Shown here piece after piece: positions 11,622 to 24,398 of a DNA stretch of 64,000 nt. Positions within the stretch are counted from its first letter, which is position 1. Each line of letters starts with the position of its first letter. The notes under the pieces were generated by a model. It saw only the letters and a program-made list of their open reading frames with translations, made no database searches and had not been told where the DNA came from. A program made the translations under genes and the position numbers. This DNA is from Cryptomeria japonica (Eukaryota; Streptophyta; Pinopsida; Cupressales; Cupressaceae): NCBI RefSeq assembly GCF_030272615.1, contig NC_081405.1:20537047-20601046 (forward strand). Direction: 5' to 3'.

Positions 11622-12351
11622 AATGGAGGCAAATTTTTCGCTAGAGTCGGACGGACAACTGCCTGCTTTTCGAGGGCCGATTTCGAGCATCAGGCTTTCG
11701 AACGTTTTTAGAGTGGACGGAGATGTCTTCTAGAGGGCAATTCAGCTCCTGTTGGGAGAGGAATTTCTTTCTGAGGACTGGCGACCCAAAACAAATCTTG
11801 ACATCTCGTCTTTGTTTACTGCTTTGGCCTTGTAGGTGGGGAAGTAAAAGGAGGAAGTGCAACGGATCTCTTCACTGGTTTTACGACCCAAATGGTCAGG
11901 AGGCTTGCAGGATTGGATAGCCTGTTTTGACATTGGTGTGGGGTTGAGGATGGCAGAGGGCCCAAGCAGGAGGATTGGGGTGGATGTTGGGGAATTGCAA
12001 CCTTTTGTAGTTTGGTTTGCTTCTTGGCCAGTTGCTGCACAAGTGGAGGATGCAAGAAATGGCTGGGCGGAGATTGTGAACTTTGTTCGCCAGTTGGGGC
12101 CGACTGAGAGTTTCAACATCCGTGGGAAGGTGACTCCCATTCGGTCTGAGGCCCCCCTGGATGAGAATGGGAGGCCTCTGGTTCGACATCAGCTCCCAAA
12201 GAAACCAAAGAAGGTGGTGGAGCGTGGGTCATTGTGTGGAGGAAGGCCTGGAATGGTGCCAGGTGGTGGAAGTGAGCAGCAGGTGGCTAGTTCCAGCAGG
12301 GGTATTCCCAATTTCTCAAGAGAGGAAGCTTTGGGATGGTTTCGTAGTTAG
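11622..12351 (+). pseudogene. Unrecognised reading frame downstream of the LINE RNase H
   Basis: A frame from ATG 11622 runs to 11833 with one TAG; a second frame is open from about 11848 to 12351 and has coding-like composition (for example FVRQLGPTESFNIRGKVTPI, ending EEALGWFRS). I do not recognise a domain. It may be a degenerate C-terminal extension or an extra ORF of this LINE family, or simply 3' UTR. Confidence 0.35.
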
Positions 12352-12574
12352 GCTGGGTTGGCTGGGGTTAATGGTGTGGTCCTTTTTGTATTCATAAGCA
12401 ACCCTTTTTGTGACTATGGGTCTTAGTAGGTAGATGCTTGGGTTTTTTTGTAGTAGGGGCGTGACCCCTTGGACTCGCAGATTGTCTTTCTGCCCCTCGA
12501 ATGTAATACTTCTCTTTCAAAGCAATATATTACTATATGTTATCGATTAAAAAAAAAAACTCCTCTCCAAGAAG

Positions 12575-13380
12575 AGATGAAAGCTCAAGTGAAGGACTAA
12601 GAAGTCTCCAAGCAAAAATGTTCCAAAAGATAGGAACAAAAGATGAGCATGAAGAATCATTGAAGCATGAAGAAGCTGCAAACTCTGTCATAGAATGGCT
12701 GCTAATATGTTGTAGTAAGAACCTCCTCTGAAACAAAAGATGATTAGGATCAAGAAGACATGAATCTACATGAGTGCCCTCAATGATACTACTCGAATCC
12801 GAATTAGATGGCGAACACAGGCAAAACATCTAGAATCCAAAGATACAAATGGCACGAGTACCAACAGTCTGAAGAACTGATCAAATGAAAAATCGAAGGT
12901 CACTTACGAAAAAGGAATGCAAGAGTGTCCATATGGTAAGTGTTCCATCTCATCGAAATACATGGGTAACCAGCCGCTGCATCCGCTTGGTACATAGGAA
13001 CAAATACTGAATACATAACTCACTCCAACGTGAAACCAAGGAAGCATTAGCACCAACAGTAGAACCCCCCCCATAATGTTGACAAGGGAGAGGTATGACA
13101 GGTACACTGAATCTGAAAGCCATTATGTAGTGCATGAAGAACCAAGAACATCTAACCGTGCAGACATGGAAGTACAAGCAAATACAAAGGGTGAGCAAAC
13201 CAAGACACACACGCATGAGAAAGGTATGAAGGCAAATAAAGGCAAACATCAAACCCCCATGGCACTTTATATCATAGTGCGAGTACAATAAGGCACAAAA
13301 ATGATGTGCAAGATCCTATAATACATGTGTAATACAAAGGCACTTTATCTCAATGTGTTTACAAAATCATAAGTACTTAT
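12575..13380. other. Non-coding stretch, probably internal sequence of the minus-strand copia-like element
   Basis: Continues the sequence interrupted by the LINE (10705-10769) and is itself interrupted at 13380 by the solo LTR; it resumes at 14981. No convincing coding frame. Assignment to the element whose LTR is at 16091-16448 is inferred only from contiguity. Confidence 0.35.
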
Positions 13381-14975
13381 TGTAGTCACATAAATCTGTC
13401 CACTTAATTAAATGAATACTTAGTATTTATTTGATTATTTAACCATCAATTAATAATTAATTAAATTAATATTTAATTAATTCATCTTAACCCTCTTCTC
13501 CTATTAATTAAATAAATTATTCAATTTATTTGATTTAATTCGCTTAACCAAATTTAGACCATTAATTAAATAAATATATCATATTTATTTAATTAAATAT
13601 TCTCTCACATTTAAATAAATTAATATTTATTTAAATCCCCCAAAATCCCACCTCTCACATTTAAATAAATAATTTATTTAAATCACCTTTATCCTCCACC
13701 CACTTGTATTTTCCTACAAAAGCAAGTTGCACAACTATTTTAAATAAATTATTTATTTAAAATCATATTTATCCTCACCCACTTGAAACCTTTAATGGTT
13801 TCCCTTAAAGTCTTCAAACTCGATGGCTTTAAAGTCTTCAAACTTAATGGCTTCCCTTAAAGTCTTCTTAAGACTTTAATAACTTTTCTTAAAGTCCTCA
13901 AGCCTTTAATGGTTTCTCTCAAAGTCTTCAAGCATTTTAATGCTTTATCTTCCTTTTTCTCATTTAAATAAATTAATATTTATTTGAATATTTATCCAAA
14001 TGCAAATTACACCATTTAATTGAAATAAATGATTTTATTTTAATTGAAAATACCAAAATTTCTCCCACTTGCATTTTCCTACAAAATCCACTTGCATGCC
14101 TAAACCCCTTCTAGATTCTTCTAAACCCTTCCTAATTAACCTAATCCATCCCCTAAATATTGTCACATTCCTAAGAAAATTGGAGTCACTTCTCAAAGAC
14201 TCCAAAGTCTTTGAAAAACAATTAATGCTTTGTGTGTTCAACAAATTAACCTCTAAAGTCTTCCAAACCACTCATGGCTCTTACATGACCATTAATGGTT
14301 AATTCCACTTGCACCCATGGTTAAGGACTTTGACCCCTAACTTAACCCTCATGTAACCCATGTGTCTCTTCAAAGCATTTATTTCTTTGACTAGGGTAAC
14401 CATCATGTCCCCTCAAGCATTTAATGCTCCTTATCTCTCCTCTCAAGCCTCCTCATGGTGACACTTGTCAACATGGGATTGGGTTGAAAGTCTCACATGG
14501 ATTGAATATCTTTCAATCCTAACCCTTGTTAAGATTACTCAATCTTAACCCTTCATTTCCCCATTTCTTCTATAAATAGAACCCTTCTCCTCAAGCAAAA
14601 AAGAAGCATTAGAGTATTGTTGTTATACTGGTATTAGCATAGAGTTTTTTCATAGCATCACTATCTACACTTGCATAGCATTTGTTTATCATATTCAACC
14701 ATCTTGAATCTCCATATGGCATCCATGGCTAGTGCTAAAAGCTAAGAGCTACACTCATGTGGAACTTGGAGAGGAGAGGAACAAGGGAGAAGCAACTATG
14801 AGCATCTTGATTAGCTATTTTATTCTATGTTTATATGCTTTCTATTTCATGCTTAATATCTCTCTTGATATGCCTGTTTACGATAATCTTTTGTTGCTAA
14901 CACTAACGTTTGTTTCTTGTGCTCTTGTGTGTGTTGCCATCAAACAGATTTTCTAATCCTTTTTGCAGAGCATCA
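13381..14975 (+). repeat. Solo LTR, 1595 bp, gypsy-like, with 5-bp target duplication
   Basis: Starts TGTAGTCACA, ends GAGCATCA, flanked by CTTAT on both sides (13376-13380 and 14976-14980). The first 650 bases carry a row of AT palindromes like the U3 of elements A and B. A TATA box (TATAAATAG) lies near 14571, about 400 bases from the end. No second LTR or coding region is attached, so recombination to a solo LTR is inferred. In 13800-13940 the phrase 'aaagtcttcaa' recurs several times. Confidence 0.75.
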
Positions 14976-14980
14976 CTTAT

Positions 14981-16070
14981 AATGAAATCTCATAATGTCA
15001 AAAAAAGACATAAGACTGGAAATACATGAAGAACAACAAAAAATGAGTCATCCCACGCAAACGAGAAGTTTCCACGATGTCATATGCCCAAGTAATTCAC
15101 TAGAGTGTGAAAACACAAAAAAATGAATAAAATGTACTTGGAGTAAAATATTAAAAAAGTGCATGGATGGTTGTGAAGAGCTTTGAAACATTGTCCCACA
15201 TCGCTGGAATCATGAAAAATGAAGAAACTGGTGAAAAGTTACAAGCTCGGGACTGAAAACAACACCTCTGACTTCAAATGGTTTTATAATGCACCAACAG
15301 AAAAAATAGGTGATGAAACCCACAAACCTGGAAAGTAGATGAAACTAGCTTTCCAACAATATATCATTTTCCAAAAAATTATTTAGTATGCCCAACTTAT
15401 GGCCAAAACAAAAAAAACCCCTCTTTTAGGGCACAAAGAGGGTCACAGGGGCCATGCAAGTTGTCCATACCGCTAACTGTATTGTTGATGTCAGCATGAT
15501 GACATTCTGGCGTCAGCACTAATGCAATGTACTTTTGTTGCAAAGGGTTGACTTTTTTTTGTTTTAATTAAAACAAATCTTTTAACAACATGCACCAACT
15601 TGATTTTTTTTTAACAAAAAAAATTAAAAACCTAGAAATCAAAATTTATTTTTTTACCAGCAAGTTGATTTTTTTTTTAAAAATATTTCTAACGTAGGTA
15701 CAGGTATGACCATATGGATTTTTGTATCTCGAAAAACATGCCAATAAAAAATCATGTCCCAGATGCCTCTATCACCGAAAAAAGGTAAATTATATATCAA
15801 AATTCATGGAATTGCCCTTCTGACTCCAACCGTGAGGTTCTTTTGGGCCCAAATTGCTTCAAAAAATATGTGCACCCTGGATCACAAAAAAAAAGCCGAG
15901 TCTTCAAACCCTCACAGATTCGGCCCCGTGAATCAAAAATTGACCAAAAAAAAGGTCAGTCTTGACTATTTCCCACGTGCCAGATTCAATGGTGAGGTTC
16001 AAATCAACCCAAATTGCACAGAAGACCCGCTTTGGTAGAATCTCCCAATCACAAGAACAGGAAAGCCTCA
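14981..16070 (-). other. Non-coding leader-like sequence next to the minus-strand LTR
   Basis: Lies downstream (minus sense) of the primer-binding site at 16071-16090, where a gag gene would be expected, but no gag-like frame is seen. Contains several A and T runs. Probably a decayed leader or part of a non-autonomous element. Confidence 0.4.
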
Positions 16071-16090
16071 GGTCTGATGCTTTGATACCA
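16071..16090 (-). other. Primer-binding site complementary to initiator tRNA-Met
   Basis: Minus strand TGGTATCAAAGCATCAGACC directly after the LTR end ...TTTAACA. TGGTATCARAGC is the usual plant copia primer site. Confidence 0.8.
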
Positions 16091-16448
16091 TGTTAAAGTT
16101 GTGAAATACAACCTCACATAACCCAGTGAACACTTGTATGCAAATAACTTGCCACAACAATGAAAGATTCACAAAAACACAAAGATTGATTTGAAAACCC
16201 AGAGCAAGAATATGCAAAAATAATAATCAGTTTGGTTAAGGAATACAAAGGGATCAATCCTTATAAAAGGAGATCAAACCTAAAAGGTAAAACTCTAAAA
16301 GCAATTAATAATTAATAATAAATTAATTATTAATATTCCCCAGTTTAGCTTCCTAAATTTAGCTTAAGTGAAATAGAGAAAAGGAGACTTAATTATTAAA
16401 TCAATATGATTTAATTAATTAAGTAAACTAATACCTTTTACTCTAACA
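16091..16448 (-). repeat. LTR (358 bp) of a minus-strand copia-type element
   Basis: On the minus strand it opens TGTTAGAGTA and closes TTTAACA, directly followed by the primer-binding site, so this is a 5' LTR. Its partner LTR was not found to the left, so the element is truncated or its other LTR lies in a region lost to later insertions. It adjoins, and probably inserted into, the LINE that begins at 16449. Confidence 0.75.
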
Positions 16449-19396
16449 TGATGTTTTTATCTTCAAGAAATTAAAATTGTTGGTTTCATGCTTTTTATTG
16501 CATGTTGGATTATTTGGCCAAGTGGCCTCTTTTTTGCCTCCTCTCACAAAGCTAGTCGTGGAGGTGTAGTCAATATGCTTACGCCACATTGGCAATCTTG
16601 CGTGATTGAATATGGGTCTGATCCCACTTGGCAACTTGTAGGGATCCTCATGTCAATCACAAATAATTCATTTGGGATATTAATGTTTATGTTCTCAGTG
16701 ATGCTATTAAGTGATCTTCTCTCTGGTAGTGGATTGTGGATTCAATGCCTCCAACCACATAGGTGTTGTGCAATAATTTTAATATGGTTGAAGTGGCATC
16801 TAATAAAGAGGGATTAGTGACAAATCGATAAACTACTAGAAAAAGAGGTGCAGTTTTACATGCACCATAAATTGGGCCTTTATGACCCCAATTCCTTCTG
16901 CCACCAACATGTTACGTGGCACACATGCAGCAACTTCTGGGCAAGTACTAAAAAATTTCTTCCAAGGCTTGATCATGTCATGCTAACAAATTGATATTAT
17001 TTTACCTTTTCTACTTCTCAAACTTTGTCAGTGTTGCCTCTCCTCGAGGTCACCTTGTCAAACCACTTTCCCATCAAATTCAATATTTGTTGGCAAGTGG
17101 ACCCAACTCGCTCCTACAAGATTCAATCATTTTCAATACTTCATTGTTGACTCATAAACCTACGGTGGCCTACATTCTGTAGCTTCAGAATTTGGAGTGT
17201 CATCCTTCTTAGCAGTCTGGTTGGATTGCTTGGTGGAACTGTGCGATCCAAAGAAGAACTTGTTTTGTCTGCATCTATGATCACCAACTTTCTCTCTTCC
17301 ACCAACAATCCTATGAGGCTACCACCTCGGATCTATGCCATGTCACAGAGGATCTTACCGCCAATACCTTTTCTCACAATTTGCAAGTTAGAGTGGCACA
17401 ACTTCGCCACTAGAAGCAAATTGTGGATTGTTATGTCACCAAAGGAGCTCAAATCAAAGCTCAACTTCATTGGCTAAAGGTGGGAGATCAATCTTCCAAG
17501 GATTTTTTCCTTTCTTTGCAGGCTCATCATTCCTCTTTAAGCATTAAAAGAATTAAAGAAGACCAGTCGGTTCTCTCTGAGCTCCCTGACATTCTTCAAG
17601 TGTATGTTCACCATTATGAGGTCTTCATTTCTCAAGAGGCTACCCATGAGTGAGATAAATCTCTCTAAGATTTCTTGCAAATTATCCCAGCTAAGCTCTT
17701 TGAGGCTCAATTTGTGTTTTGTGAGCAATTGCTCACTCTGAAGGATCTCATAGAAGTTGTTACTTCTATGGTGGATGACAAATCTCCTGGTTGTGATGGG
17801 TTTCCCTATGAGTTTTACAAAGTCCTCTGGCCTTGTATTGGGTCAGACCGTCACAAGATCTTCCTTGAGGCTTTTCATAATCAATCTCTAGGTGAATTAT
17901 TCAATTAAAGAAATATAAAGTTCATACCTAAGCTTGGAGATCATAAAGATGTCTGCAACTAGAGGTCTATAACTTTTCTTGATGTCTCCTATAAAACCAT
18001 TGCAAAAGCCTTGGCTCAAAAAAATTGCCACATGCTCTCTCAAATTGTGCACTTAGAACAAACTAGTTTTATCAAATCTCGGTATATCTTGGATAACATT
18101 ATTGTTGTTTGGGAAGGAATGGAATGGGATCACTACTCTAAGCAACAAGCCTTATTCCTTAAAATTGATTTTTCCCCAGCCTACGACCATATTGAACAAC
18201 CCTTTATTCTTGCTATGTTGGGTTCCCTTGGTTTTGGCCCCCATTTCATTCAATCGGTTAGAATTCTCTTTGGTGATATTTATGCTTACATTACCATCAA
18301 TGACCATCAATATCAAACTTTGTGTTGTTTTGGTCTCTCTATAGGGATACCATTTGGCTCCTTTGTATGTTCTAGTTGTTGAAGGCTTTGGCTATCTTTT
18401 GGCTCATTCGATTGCTTTTGGGTGTGTCTGGAGGATCACCCTACTTGATTCACCACACCAACTCATTAATGGGAACTTTATAGATGACTCTTTCCTCACT
18501 CTTATTGAGGATGAATATATTGTCAAGGAGGCCCTTCAATGCCTCAACACCTTTTGTTTGGCTTTTGGGTCTGCCAATCAATGATATAAAACTCAGTGTT
18601 ACAAGTGATCCTTCCTTGTGGCTCCTTATATTTCTCATTATGGGTGGAAGTGGATTGATCATGGGGAATGTTTTTACTTTTTGGGCATACCATTCACTTT
18701 CTAAGTGCTGCCAATGGAGCTTTGGAATGTGGTTCTTGCCAAAATTGAGAAGAAGTTATCTCACTAGATCACAAAACCCCTCTCTTTGGTTGGTAAATTC
18801 TGAGTTTTATCCAAGATTCTCGTGGTCACTCATGTGTATTGTTCTTCTTGTTGGGCCCCTTCTAAAGCTTCCTATTTGAAGTTGGAAAAAAATCTTGCAT
18901 GATTTTCTTTGGGTCTCTGTCGAAGATCACAAAGGTTTCCATAGAGTGGCTTGGAATTTCTTTTGCCTTCCTCACGAGTCTAGAGGGCTTGGGATCCTCT
19001 CTACTCAATGACAAGTTATGGCCATTTGTACCAAGTGGATTATTTGTGCTATCTCTAGCACTGAATCCTAGAAAACTTCTTAGGCATTGCATTTCTTCTA
19101 GTTATCAGAACAATCAACCTGCTTGGAAGGGGATTGGTTTTCAAACCCTTCTAGTTATGAAAGAAGTTTTTCATATCAAGGGCATGTTTGTGCCCAAAAG
19201 TATCTAGTGTGCGTAGGAGAGGTTTAAGCCTTGGCTTTGGTGGGCCGACTATGGATTTCATGATGACCTTTTTTTTAGGAAACATAATCTCTTGTGGTGT
19301 TTGCTTATTCAAATTCATGGGCTTTCTCTTGCTTGAGTTCCATGGATTCATGCTCTACATTTTGATAAACACGACATCCACACTAAGGGAGAAAAA
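16449..19396 (+). pseudogene. Decayed L1-type LINE ORF2 (endonuclease, reverse transcriptase, zinc-binding region)
   Basis: Fragments in several frames follow the order of a plant LINE ORF2. 16530-16720: endonuclease-like (SRGGVVNMLTPHWQSCVIEY ... LVGILMSI). 17420-17660: the pre-RT region with a GDQSSKDFF motif. 17675-18350: RT with KSPGCDGFPYEFYK, RSITFLDVSYKTIAKALA, QTSFIKSRYILDNI and LKIDFSPAYDHIE. 18460-18560: NGNFIDDSFLTL in place of the FADD box. 18800-19390: remains of the region leading to the zinc finger. Many stops and frameshifts; not functional. The left edge meets the copia LTR (16448) and the right edge meets the LTR of element B, which cut it near 19397. Confidence 0.82.
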
Positions 19397-20609
19397 TGGT
19401 TAGAAGGTTAAATGCATAAAACAAAGCATAAACACATTAAAAATACACAAGTAAACTTTTTTATACCTTCTTTCTTCACCTCCTCCAATTGAGCTAGAAG
19501 TGTGACGCGCCCTTGTCTCCACTTGATTTTCTCCTTGATGTTGAGGGATGAAGATTGCTCTTCAAAACACAATAAGATGATGATGCTTAAAGGATGTACA
19601 AATGGACTAGATGTGGCAATATTTGGGCATGATAATGGTGTTATGGATGATTTATTGGACTCAAATGGACAACATGACAATATAAAAATGATGGATGATT
19701 TGTGAAGGGAGGAGATTCCAATTTATAGATTTGAGGGGCCCAAAATGGATGATCAAGATTGAAAGGAGATGGAGGGATAGGATTGAAAGAAAGTGAGGTG
19801 GATTTGAGAGGACAAGTGGGAGATCCAAGAGATTTTCCATAAAGACATTTCTTGTCTCCGCACTTCTCAAGTACACGGGGAAGAGATCCCCAAGTACCTC
19901 GGGAAGAGGAGATAGGAATTAAAAATTCCTTAGGAGAGAACAAAGGAAATTAAAAATTCCCAAGAAAGAGGGGGCATTGGAAGAATAAAGAATAAAAGAA
20001 TTAAAAATTCCTTGGGAAGAGAGAACGTGGGGAGATTCAAAGAATTTGAAATTCCTTGGATAGACAAAAGTGGGTGGCATTTAAGGTTGAGAGGTGAGAT
20101 GGGATAGCCATTTAGGGCAAAGAGTTGACCCATCCCTAATCAAGGTGATTAGGAATGTGCAAATGATTAAGGGGAGTGATTAGGTGGGACAATGGAGGAC
20201 TAGGACACAAGAGGATGAATTAGGAGGATAGGACATGAGGAGAGAGAATGAGTGGAAGAATTTAAAATTGGGGAAAATTATGATAATGATTAGGCTAAGA
20301 TTAGTTAGGCCAAGTGATGAGGATTAAGAGGGTGATTTGTACGAATTAGGGTATTAATTAATTAATTGAAATTAATTAACTAATCAAGATTAGATGAGAA
20401 TGTTGACTAAAGTTGGGAATTGCAATAATTTTAGAAGGATTGGATATATTTAATTTGATATATTAATTATATGGTCAAGTTGACAAAATTAATTAAAATA
20501 TAATTTAATTAATTTCGAGAAGAATAAAGGCTGACATAATTAATATGATTAATTATGCGAAAAGGCTAAATTAATTGAATATCAATTTAATTAATTTTAG
20601 ACATCTACA
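19397..20609 (-). repeat. 3' LTR of element B (minus strand)
   Basis: Minus strand opens TGTAGATGTC at 20609, directly after a polypurine tract, and closes with CA near 19397-19398. It has AT palindromes in its first 250 bases like LTR A, and a TATAAATTGG box on the minus strand near 19727. The lower boundary is by best guess. No target duplication could be tested because the other LTR is not in view. Confidence 0.7.
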
Positions 20610-20623
20610 TTTTGCCCCTCTTT
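20610..20623 (-). other. Polypurine tract of element B
   Basis: Minus strand AAAGAGGGGCAAAA, the same as in element A, adjoining the LTR at 20609. Confidence 0.85.
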
Positions 20624-20861
20624 TACACAATGACAAGAAGTGGCGATGGGTAAAAGAAGAAGAAAGATGCCCCAACATGGAAATGTGAGTAGGAGATGCC
20701 CCCTCGAGAATTTAATCGCAAAATTTTGAATTTTATGAAACGAATTCTTTTTGTAGTGGAAAAAATAAGGAAAAAGATGAGAGGAATGAAAAATGGATGC
20801 AAAGGATGAAGAAAGAGGTAAAGAAGTGGAGAAAGGGAGACAAAAGGGCAAAAGAAAGGCT

Positions 20862-20867
20862 TATATA
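20862..20867 (+). promoter_or_regulatory. TATA box (TATATA) of the PMD gene in element B
   Basis: Phrase ggctTATATAggcc, in the same place relative to LTR and gene as the TATAAG in element A. The start codon and first exon are no longer clear; a GTGAGT donor-like site is at about 20981. Confidence 0.5.
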
Positions 20868-21479
20868 GGCCACACAGGGCCCATAGAAGGGTCATTTTTC
20901 ACACATCCATTTACACAAGTTGTAGAGAGTCCAAAGCAAAGGCAACGGAGATGGTGCAAATCCCATAGTATGAGTAGCACGGTGAGTGGGTCCGACTATT
21001 CCAATAGTCGCCTGAGTATGGACCACGTGATCAGTATGTACCCTTGATCCCACTCGTTATTTTGAGTATGTAGGCATTTATTGGGGTTATTAATGAGGGG
21101 AAAACCTATCAAGGCATAGACGTCGATCACACGTTCAACGCCTATGCCCAAGGATCAATGTCTATGGGATGGATCACGATCTGCGCAAGCGTAGGGGCAC
21201 ATTCACAGGTGTCAATTTATGAATCAACATTTGCAATGTTCAGGAAAAGGGAGAAAGGGTAGAGTGGGGACCACCATCTATACCCTACAAAACAATGCAA
21301 GTGGGATGGTTTTAGTGTCTCCGCAAGGAGAAACGATGTCTCTGCAAGGAGGACCATGGGGAAGAAAAGGGATGGGAAAAAGGCTCGAGGAGGTATCCAG
21401 GAAATATCGCAAGGTACCAAGAGTCGAAAAGGGAGAGGCTAGAAAGAAAATGGCTGACATGGGTTGAATCATAGATGAA

Positions 21480-23120
21480 GGAGTCATTGGGTCCATTGCA
21501 GTTGCGAGAGTGTTGGCCACCAACTATGCACTATCGATGCAGATTGAGCAACGTGGACAGGATGGTCTCACAATAGGTCAGTTTACAATGGGTGTGCAAG
21601 TGACCAAGGATTCAACCACATATAACGATAATGATGACACTTGTAGAGCAATGGCAAATGGTATGTGCTTGTTTCATCTGCTGACAGGAGAGGCATCCAT
21701 TACCCTTAAGGACGTGTGGCGCATATTGTGAATGCCCATTTGAGGAATGATCCCAAAGTACCAGCTAGAGCACATAGATCACTATCTATGCCATCTATGT
21801 CAAAAAGATGACCTACCAATGGACTGGATGTGGATGGTATTAGAGCAGGCCATGGAGCAACCTCAACATATGTCGGGGTTGGTGCTATATCTTTGCGAGT
21901 TGATCAATGGATAGATGATGCCCAACCTTAATGGGCATGGATTCTCAATAGGTTGGTTCAAGTGCCTATATCATATTATGGACTAAGGTATTTAGTTTGC
22001 CTAGGGGTATGCCATATTAGGGCAATTGTACCATGATATTCTCATGTGTGTCTATCATGGGTACAAGAAATTGGGTACCAGAGTGACATTGTCACACATA
22101 TGAGAGTTCAAGCATATAGCCATGTGTCAGCCACTAGGAGTTAGGGAGCAACGATCACAGTTTCCTTATGTCGATAGATATGGAGGTCTACTACACTATA
22201 TTCAAGTGGGATCCATGGGCTCCTAACGGTGGCACATAGGTTATGCGAGCAATGGGCCGAGGATTCTTATTATCTATCCTTTGTATAGACACAATATTGG
22301 TTGATGGGTCAGACGATCCATTTGATAGATTAGTACCTACCTCACTGGGTGATGTGACAGTTCAGGCTGCAATAGGATATCGCAGGGGAGGAGTGCACAC
22401 ACCCCTGAGTTACATGAGAGATAGGCACATGGGGGATTCCATAGGCCCATTTGTCGCACATACTAGTTTCACGGGGATAATTCTGATGGACTAGGATCCA
22501 AGGCCAAATGTTATAGATGTTGGTACTATAGGGGCATATGCAGCTTGGTGGGAGTTCCACCAATCAACATGATTGACAATCATAGGTGTGTTAGGTCCAA
22601 ATGAGGTGGCTCCAGTAGTGGATTAGGTTGTCGGAGGAGATGGGGATGACATAGGAGATGGAGGAGAGGGAGGTGTAGGAGGAGACGTCAGAGGGGCACA
22701 AAGAGGATGAGGGAGGAGAACATAAAGGAGGGACATGGGAGAGGAGCACAAGGTCCTCGAGTGCAGGTGCATGCAATACCCATATAGGTATAGGCATAGG
22801 TGGGAGCACAGGTGCAGGTCCCAATAATAGCACCACCACCATTTTCAACACAACAACCACAAATCCTTCCATAACCACAGCCACAACCTCAAATCACCTA
22901 ATCCATGCTTGACTAGGTGACTCTAAAGAGAGACACAGAGAGAGATGGGGCAATGAGCTTAGTAGATAAGGTGGTGAGGGAGAGATCCCCAACAAATGGA
23001 GTGGGATTTTGTAGAGAGCCTAGAGGCTGAAGTGGATAGCATCCAAGGAGAGAGGGACACCCTATAGGTGGCTCTCGAGGCTATGATAGCAGAGCGAGAT
23101 GCCTTTAGGACCAAGGCAGA
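21480..23120 (+). pseudogene. PMD (MAIN-like) pseudogene of element B, part upstream of element H
   Basis: Decayed but recognisable: at 21620-21731 the signature CLFHLLTGEASITLKDVWRIL matches the TFHLP-GEMTVTLEDVYRIL block of element A. Weaker PMD similarity continues to about 22500 in shifting frames. 22590-22900 is low-complexity, matching the acidic/Arg-rich part. 22990-23115 encodes coiled-coil remains (ESLEAEVDSIQGERDTL, ALEAMIAERDAFRTKA). It is interrupted at 23120 by element H and continues at 27268. Many stops; no function expected. Confidence 0.7.
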
Positions 23121-24341
23121 TGTAGCGTCCTAAAATTGTGACACTTGCAATTTCGACTGCATTTGGGTCTTCACGATGGCGGCGCAACGTTGAACCTGAA
23201 TGGAGACCCCGAAACCTATTTACAACACCAAAAACTGCATTTTTCTGCACCTTGGCCTGATCCCTCCTTGCACCCTGCTGTCCTGGAAGGTGGGACCATG
23301 GTGCCCAGTGCCCTGGTCCCTGGCCCTATTTTGGGCCCGACCTCTTTTGGGCATCGGGTCTTTAAGTTTGCAATTCGGGAAATAATGTTTCCTGGTCGGC
23401 CTAAGGTTGGAAAAATCAGTCTATCAGCCCTAATTGACAAGTATATAAACTACATTTCCTCTTCCAAAAAAAGGGAGGAAGACATATGTGTGCAAAAGGC
23501 AGAAGCGATATTCAAACATTCAAACATTCAAACATTCAAGCATTCAAGCATTCCTTCAAACAATTGAGCATTCTAAGTCTCCATTCAAGGCTAGGTGTTG
23601 CATTCAAGACAAGGATTCAACCATTGAAGAGGAGATCACATACAACATACAACATACAACATACTACATACTACATACATTACACCTTCGCATGTAAGAA
23701 TACAAACATTCTTACAACAAGGTATCAGTACTTGTTTACATTACAAACATTTACATTTAAAGCATTCTCATTTCTTGGTTAACTCCAAAACCAGGGTTTG
23801 ACCTAAAGGCAAACCCCTAATCCCTAACCCCCCAATCGTCCTCTCTTTTCTGTGTGTAGGTTGCAGGTACGCGGCTGTAATTGAAGATCTGGAATCCTTG
23901 TGCAGAGACGAACAGATCCCCCTTCGTTTCGCGGATTTTTCGGAGGACCGTGTGCACGTCGGGCGCCATCGTCTCATCAACTTTCGCTCAAATTTGCAGG
24001 ACAGCACCGTCTTGACATTTTACTGCTAATTCCAGGTCCGCAGCTTTATCCCGTATCCCTATCTCTGTTTATAAGTGAATCTTTCCTACTTTACATGCAT
24101 TCCTAGTTCAATCATTCTATCTACATTCTTTACAAAAGAGGGTATCCTTGATGTCTTAACCCTTGAAACTCATTTAGAATCCAATCTTGCATTGCATGGG
24201 ATTGGATCTTGTGGGCTTCAACCCCTCTTTTGAATGTAAAGTCTCCCCTAAGTGAAAACCATCAACCCTAGTGACTCTCCCTTCTCTCTCCTTGGAGTTG
24301 GGGAGGGGAGAACAACTAGGGTTCGATTTTTCCGCTTTACA
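23121..24341 (+). repeat. 5' LTR of element H
   Basis: TGTAGCGTCC ... CGCTTTACA. Contains short tandem repeats 'ttcaaacattc' (about 23512-23560) and 'catacaa' (about 23640-23680) whose copy number differs from the 3' LTR. Confidence 0.93.
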
Positions 24342-24344
24342 TTT

Positions 24345-24363
24345 TGGTGAACCCGATGTGATC
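24345..24363 (+). other. Probable primer-binding site of element H
   Basis: TGGTGAACCCGATGTGATC, three bases after the LTR end. The matching tRNA could not be named with certainty. Confidence 0.6.
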
Positions 24364-24398
24364 ATCTTTTTAAATCTTATCAAAGGTGGAAAAAAGAT

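Larger units (their letters stand above)
10770..12554 (+). mobile_element. 5'-truncated LINE (L1 type with RNase H), with target duplication
   Basis: Flanked by direct repeats of aaaactcctctccaagaag (10751-10769 and 12556-12574; part of the A run may belong to the tail). Ends in an A tract directly before the right copy, as expected for target-primed reverse transcription. Only the 3' end is present: the C-terminal RNase H (10771-11295) and a long 3' region that contains further open frame (11622-12351). It landed in the sequence that continues at 12575. Confidence 0.88.
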
